This document shows positions 4,656 through 6,455 of a stretch of DNA of 6,455 nt, piece after piece (the stretch's first letter is position 1; each line of letters opens with the position of its first letter). This stretch comes from Kiritimatiellia bacterium (lineage in GTDB: Bacteria; Verrucomicrobiota; Kiritimatiellia; RFP12; UBA1067): positions 1 through 6,455 of the forward strand of contig JAFPNP010000299.1 of assembly GCA_017411125.1 (NCBI GenBank), read 5' to 3'. Position numbers and translations under genes: made by a program. Under the pieces are notes generated by a model. The model saw only the letters and a list, made by a program, of their open reading frames with translations, had not been told where the DNA came from and made no database searches.

Positions 4656-5804
4656 TCACAGGTTCTTGGGAATCAGGAAAGAGGAAACCGCAATGCACAC
4701 GACGACCGGCAGCCAGATGAGGACTTCCGGATGCACGTGGTAGTTCTTGGAAAGGCTCGTCATCAATATCACGACCAGATAATAGAACAGCGCCGTCACG
4801 AGCGCGATTCCCATGCCGACCGAAGATTCCTTTCTCTGCGCGCGAATTCCCAGCGGCACCCCGACCAGCACGAAGCATATCGACGCGAACGCGAACACCC
4901 AGCGCTTCATGAACTCAGTGCGTATGTCGCTGAGCGAACGCCGCGCCGATTTCAGACGGGACTTCGCGTCCTTGGCGCCGCCGTCCGCTCCGGCCTTGGA
5001 GACGTCCCGGGCCTCGCGCACCTCCTTTTTCCGCACGTCGATCGCGGCAAGCATCTCCGCAAAACGGTAGTCCTTCTCGCGGCGCTTGTAGGTTCCCTCC
5101 TTCAACACGTCGTCCACGCGCCAGCGGAACGTCTCTGCATGCATGGGCTGCGGATGTTCGAGGTCCACCGGATCCACCGTAAGCTCCTTGACGTCCAGTA
5201 CTATGTCGCGTCCGTCCTGGCGCACGAACGCCTCCTTGGCGGTAAGCGTGCGCGTGCATTTCGGATCTCGACGGTCGACGATGGTAAGGTTCTTCAAGGA
5301 TCCCGCCTCCTTGTCGCGGGCTTCGAAGTACAGCTGCACATCGGGAAAATCGTTGATCGTGCGGCCCGGTTCGAGCAGTTCCAGACCCGTGCCGACCGCA
5401 AGACGGTTTTTGAGGCTGCGCCGCACCTCGTGCCCCCTGGGCACGATTTCGTTGTTCACGAACAGGCACACGAAAGTGCAAAGCAGCGCGAACGCGAGAG
5501 GCCAGCGCATGACGGTGAGCAGATTCACGCCGCACGAGCGCATGGCGGCGATCTCGCTGTCTGCGGAAAGACGCGAGAAGACGAGAATCGACGATACGAG
5601 CAGCGCGAGCGGCACCGTCCACTGCATCGTCTCGGGAAAACTCACCAGCGCGAAGCGCCCCACGAGATCCGAAGGCACGCCCTGTAGCATGTAGCTGACG
5701 ATCTGCACCATCAATCCGATCGTGAGCACGAACGACAGCACGAGGAACGCGAGAAAAAACGAGGACAGGAACGATCCAAATACATAGCGCTCTAGGTTTT
5801 TCAT
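4656..5804 (-). CDS. LptF/LptG-family permease (lipopolysaccharide export ABC transporter)
   Basis: Encodes a 382-residue inner-membrane protein of the YjgP/YjgQ family. LptF and LptG form the membrane part of the LptB2FG transporter that extracts lipopolysaccharide and passes it to the Lpt bridge. There are three TM helices near the N-terminus (about 10-37, 56-78, 99-120), a periplasmic domain (about 125-300) and three C-terminal TM helices (about 301-322, 328-350, 358-378). SRLSADSEIAAMRSCGV (77-93) corresponds to the coupling helix that contacts the ATPase, and VGVPLGIRAQRKESSVGMG (314-332) is the conserved C-terminal signature. A charged Lys/Arg/Ala segment (about 256-297) precedes TM4 and seems longer than usual. 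Which of LptF or LptG it is cannot be decided; its partner is not here. ATG 5804 is preferred over an in-frame ATG at 5861, which would overlap the upstream gene by 55 bases. There is no clear RBS; the start lies 2 bases after that gene's stop, suggesting translational coupling. Confidence 0.92.
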   Translation of the reverse strand: MKNLERYVFGSFLSSFFLAFLVLSFVLTIGLMVQIVSYMLQGVPSDLVGRFALVSFPETMQWTVPLALLVSSILVFSRLSADSEIAAMRSCGVNLLTVMRWPLAFALLCTFVCLFVNNEIVPRGHEVRRSLKNRLAVGTGLELLEPGRTINDFPDVQLYFEARDKEAGSLKNLTIVDRRDPKCTRTLTAKEAFVRQDGRDIVLDVKELTVDPVDLEHPQPMHAETFRWRVDDVLKEGTYKRREKDYRFAEMLAAIDVRKKEVREARDVSKAGADGGAKDAKSRLKSARRSLSDIRTEFMKRWVFAFASICFVLVGVPLGIRAQRKESSVGMGIALVTALFYYLVVILMTSLSKNYHVHPEVLIWLPVVVCIAVSSFLIPKNL

Positions 5805-5806
5805 GG

Positions 5807-6367
5807 TCAGTCGCCAAAACTGAATTGCACGCCGGCGAGAAGCGAATACGCCATGCCGCACGGGGAATCGACCGCAAGCGCGGCTCGCGCCTCAGCCCGT
5901 AGGCTGATGTTGTCCGTAAGATGGTAAAACGCCCCGAATCCCGCGCACGGCCCCGTGCCGGTGCGGTGCGAGCCGTCCGCGAACACGTGGCGCGGCGCGC
6001 ACAGCGTCTGCACGCCTCCCGTGAGGAATGGCGCGAAACGCTCGCATCCGAAAAGCTTGTCGAACGCCTCCCACCCGGAAAGATGCCACAACGCCTGCAC
6101 GGCTCCGCCCCACACAGGCGTGCAGCCCTCGCCGCTCGCCGCGTTCGGCGCGCACAGCGCCTCCGCCTCCAGCGCGAAGTATTCGTCGAGATACCAGCCG
6201 CCACGCGCGGCGACGAGCGCGGCGCGCTTCAGGCTGCTGCCGTTCCCGGGCAGCAACATCCCGACAGACGCCCCTGCGTAGCCGCAGGATACGCCATCAT
6301 CGACCTCCTCCGCAACGAGGAAAGACGCCACAACCAAGGCGACGCAAAACAGAAATAGTTTTCTCAT
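5807..6367 (-). CDS. Small predicted outer-membrane beta-barrel protein
   Basis: Encodes 186 residues with no family I can name. Residues 1-19 look like a signal peptide (MRK, hydrophobic core, LVA before EE). The rest shows alternating hydrophobic/polar, Gly- and aromatic-rich stretches typical of beta strands, such as CGYAGASVGMLL (28-39), FAPFLTGGVQTL (111-122), GPCAGFGAFYHLTDNISLRAE (read as 139-149 and 150-159) and the C-terminal YSLLAGVQFSFGD (174-186). Size fits a small barrel of about eight strands. Unusually for such a protein, the mature part has seven Cys (28, 72, 82, 108, 123, 141, 170). ATG 6367 is chosen because the signal peptide starts there; the frame stays open to 6448 with no export signal. 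RBS is weak (GGA 8 bases upstream). It is first in the run leading to the LptF/LptG-family gene, consistent with an envelope role. The barrel assignment is inferred from pattern only. Confidence 0.75.
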   Translation of the reverse strand: MRKLFLFCVALVVASFLVAEEVDDGVSCGYAGASVGMLLPGNGSSLKRAALVAARGGWYLDEYFALEAEALCAPNAASGEGCTPVWGGAVQALWHLSGWEAFDKLFGCERFAPFLTGGVQTLCAPRHVFADGSHRTGTGPCAGFGAFYHLTDNISLRAEARAALAVDSPCGMAYSLLAGVQFSFGD

Positions 6368-6403
6368 AGCACACGTCCACGACGATTTGCCGTAAACACG
6401 CGC

Positions 6404-6432
6404 ATTATACCAAATCCCGGACGGTGACGCAA
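6404..6432 (-). promoter_or_regulatory. Promoter of the barrel-permease-gatCA run
   Basis: On the minus strand TTGCGT (6432-6427), a 17-base spacer and a perfect TATAAT (6409-6404) preceded by TGG (6412-6410) make a strong extended -10 promoter. The -10 box ends 36 bases before ATG 6367, giving a leader of about 30 bases. It is the best -10 match in the window and could drive all four downstream genes. Confidence 0.7.
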
Positions 6433-6455
6433 GAACCGCCGCAACCACATCATTT

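Noticed and set aside
4731..5687. Plus-strand 318-residue frame opposite the LptF/LptG-family gene
   Set aside because: Arg/His-rich composition typical of antisense in GC-rich DNA; the minus strand has clear family motifs.
5805..5861. Start of the LptF/LptG-family gene at an ATG at 5861
   Set aside because: It would overlap the barrel gene by 55 bases and add a basic leader not expected before the first helix; MKNLERYVF at 5804 is the natural start.

Overview
The window is GC-rich (about 60% by eye), densely packed bacterial chromosome carrying mostly housekeeping and cell-envelope genes. I see no transposase, phage gene, CRISPR array, tRNA or rRNA. The LptF/LptG-family permease, a predicted outer-membrane beta-barrel and the GatCA pair point to a Gram-negative bacterium that charges Asn- and/or Gln-tRNA by transamidation. 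The general style (HU start, proline/alanine/lysine-tailed SecG, single-motif HisI-like protein) reminds me of the PVC group, such as Verrucomicrobiota or Kiritimatiellota. That assignment is an impression and was not tested.

Left part (1-1120). An HU-family DNA-binding protein gene (76-381, minus) is followed by two tandem terminator hairpins at the window edge. A 217-base divergent intergenic region (382-598) separates it from a secreted protein gene (599-1063, plus). That protein has a signal peptide, a Gln/Val/Thr repeat region and two DnaJ-type CxxCxGxG motifs. A GC-rich hairpin closes this gene.

Middle (1121-2900). A probable three-gene plus-strand operon comprises a HisI-like protein (1176-1640) that keeps the zinc cysteines but has lost the three metal-binding aspartates, then secG (1669-2202) with a seven-copy PAPAPxAK tail, then a hemolysin III/PAQR-type membrane protein (2199-2855) coupled to secG by an ATGA overlap. 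The operon meets the minus-strand genes at a perfect 11-bp hairpin (2866-2893) that probably terminates both sides.

Right part (2929-6455, minus strand). In transcription order these are a small predicted outer-membrane barrel (6367-5807), an LptF/LptG-family permease (5804-4656), gatC (4634-4335) and gatA (4338-2929). The gaps are 2 and 21 bases, and gatC and gatA overlap by 4 bases. An extended -10 box (TGG-TATAAT) precedes the barrel gene. A similar box (TGG-TAGAAT) sits only 8 bases before the gatC ATG.

The points most worth a second look are the secreted DnaJ-type zinc-motif protein, the HisI-like protein with altered metal ligands, the repetitive SecG tail, and the extended -10 boxes placed so close to two start codons that the mRNAs may be leaderless. 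I found no clear multi-gene novel system; the unusual features lie in individual proteins and promoters.
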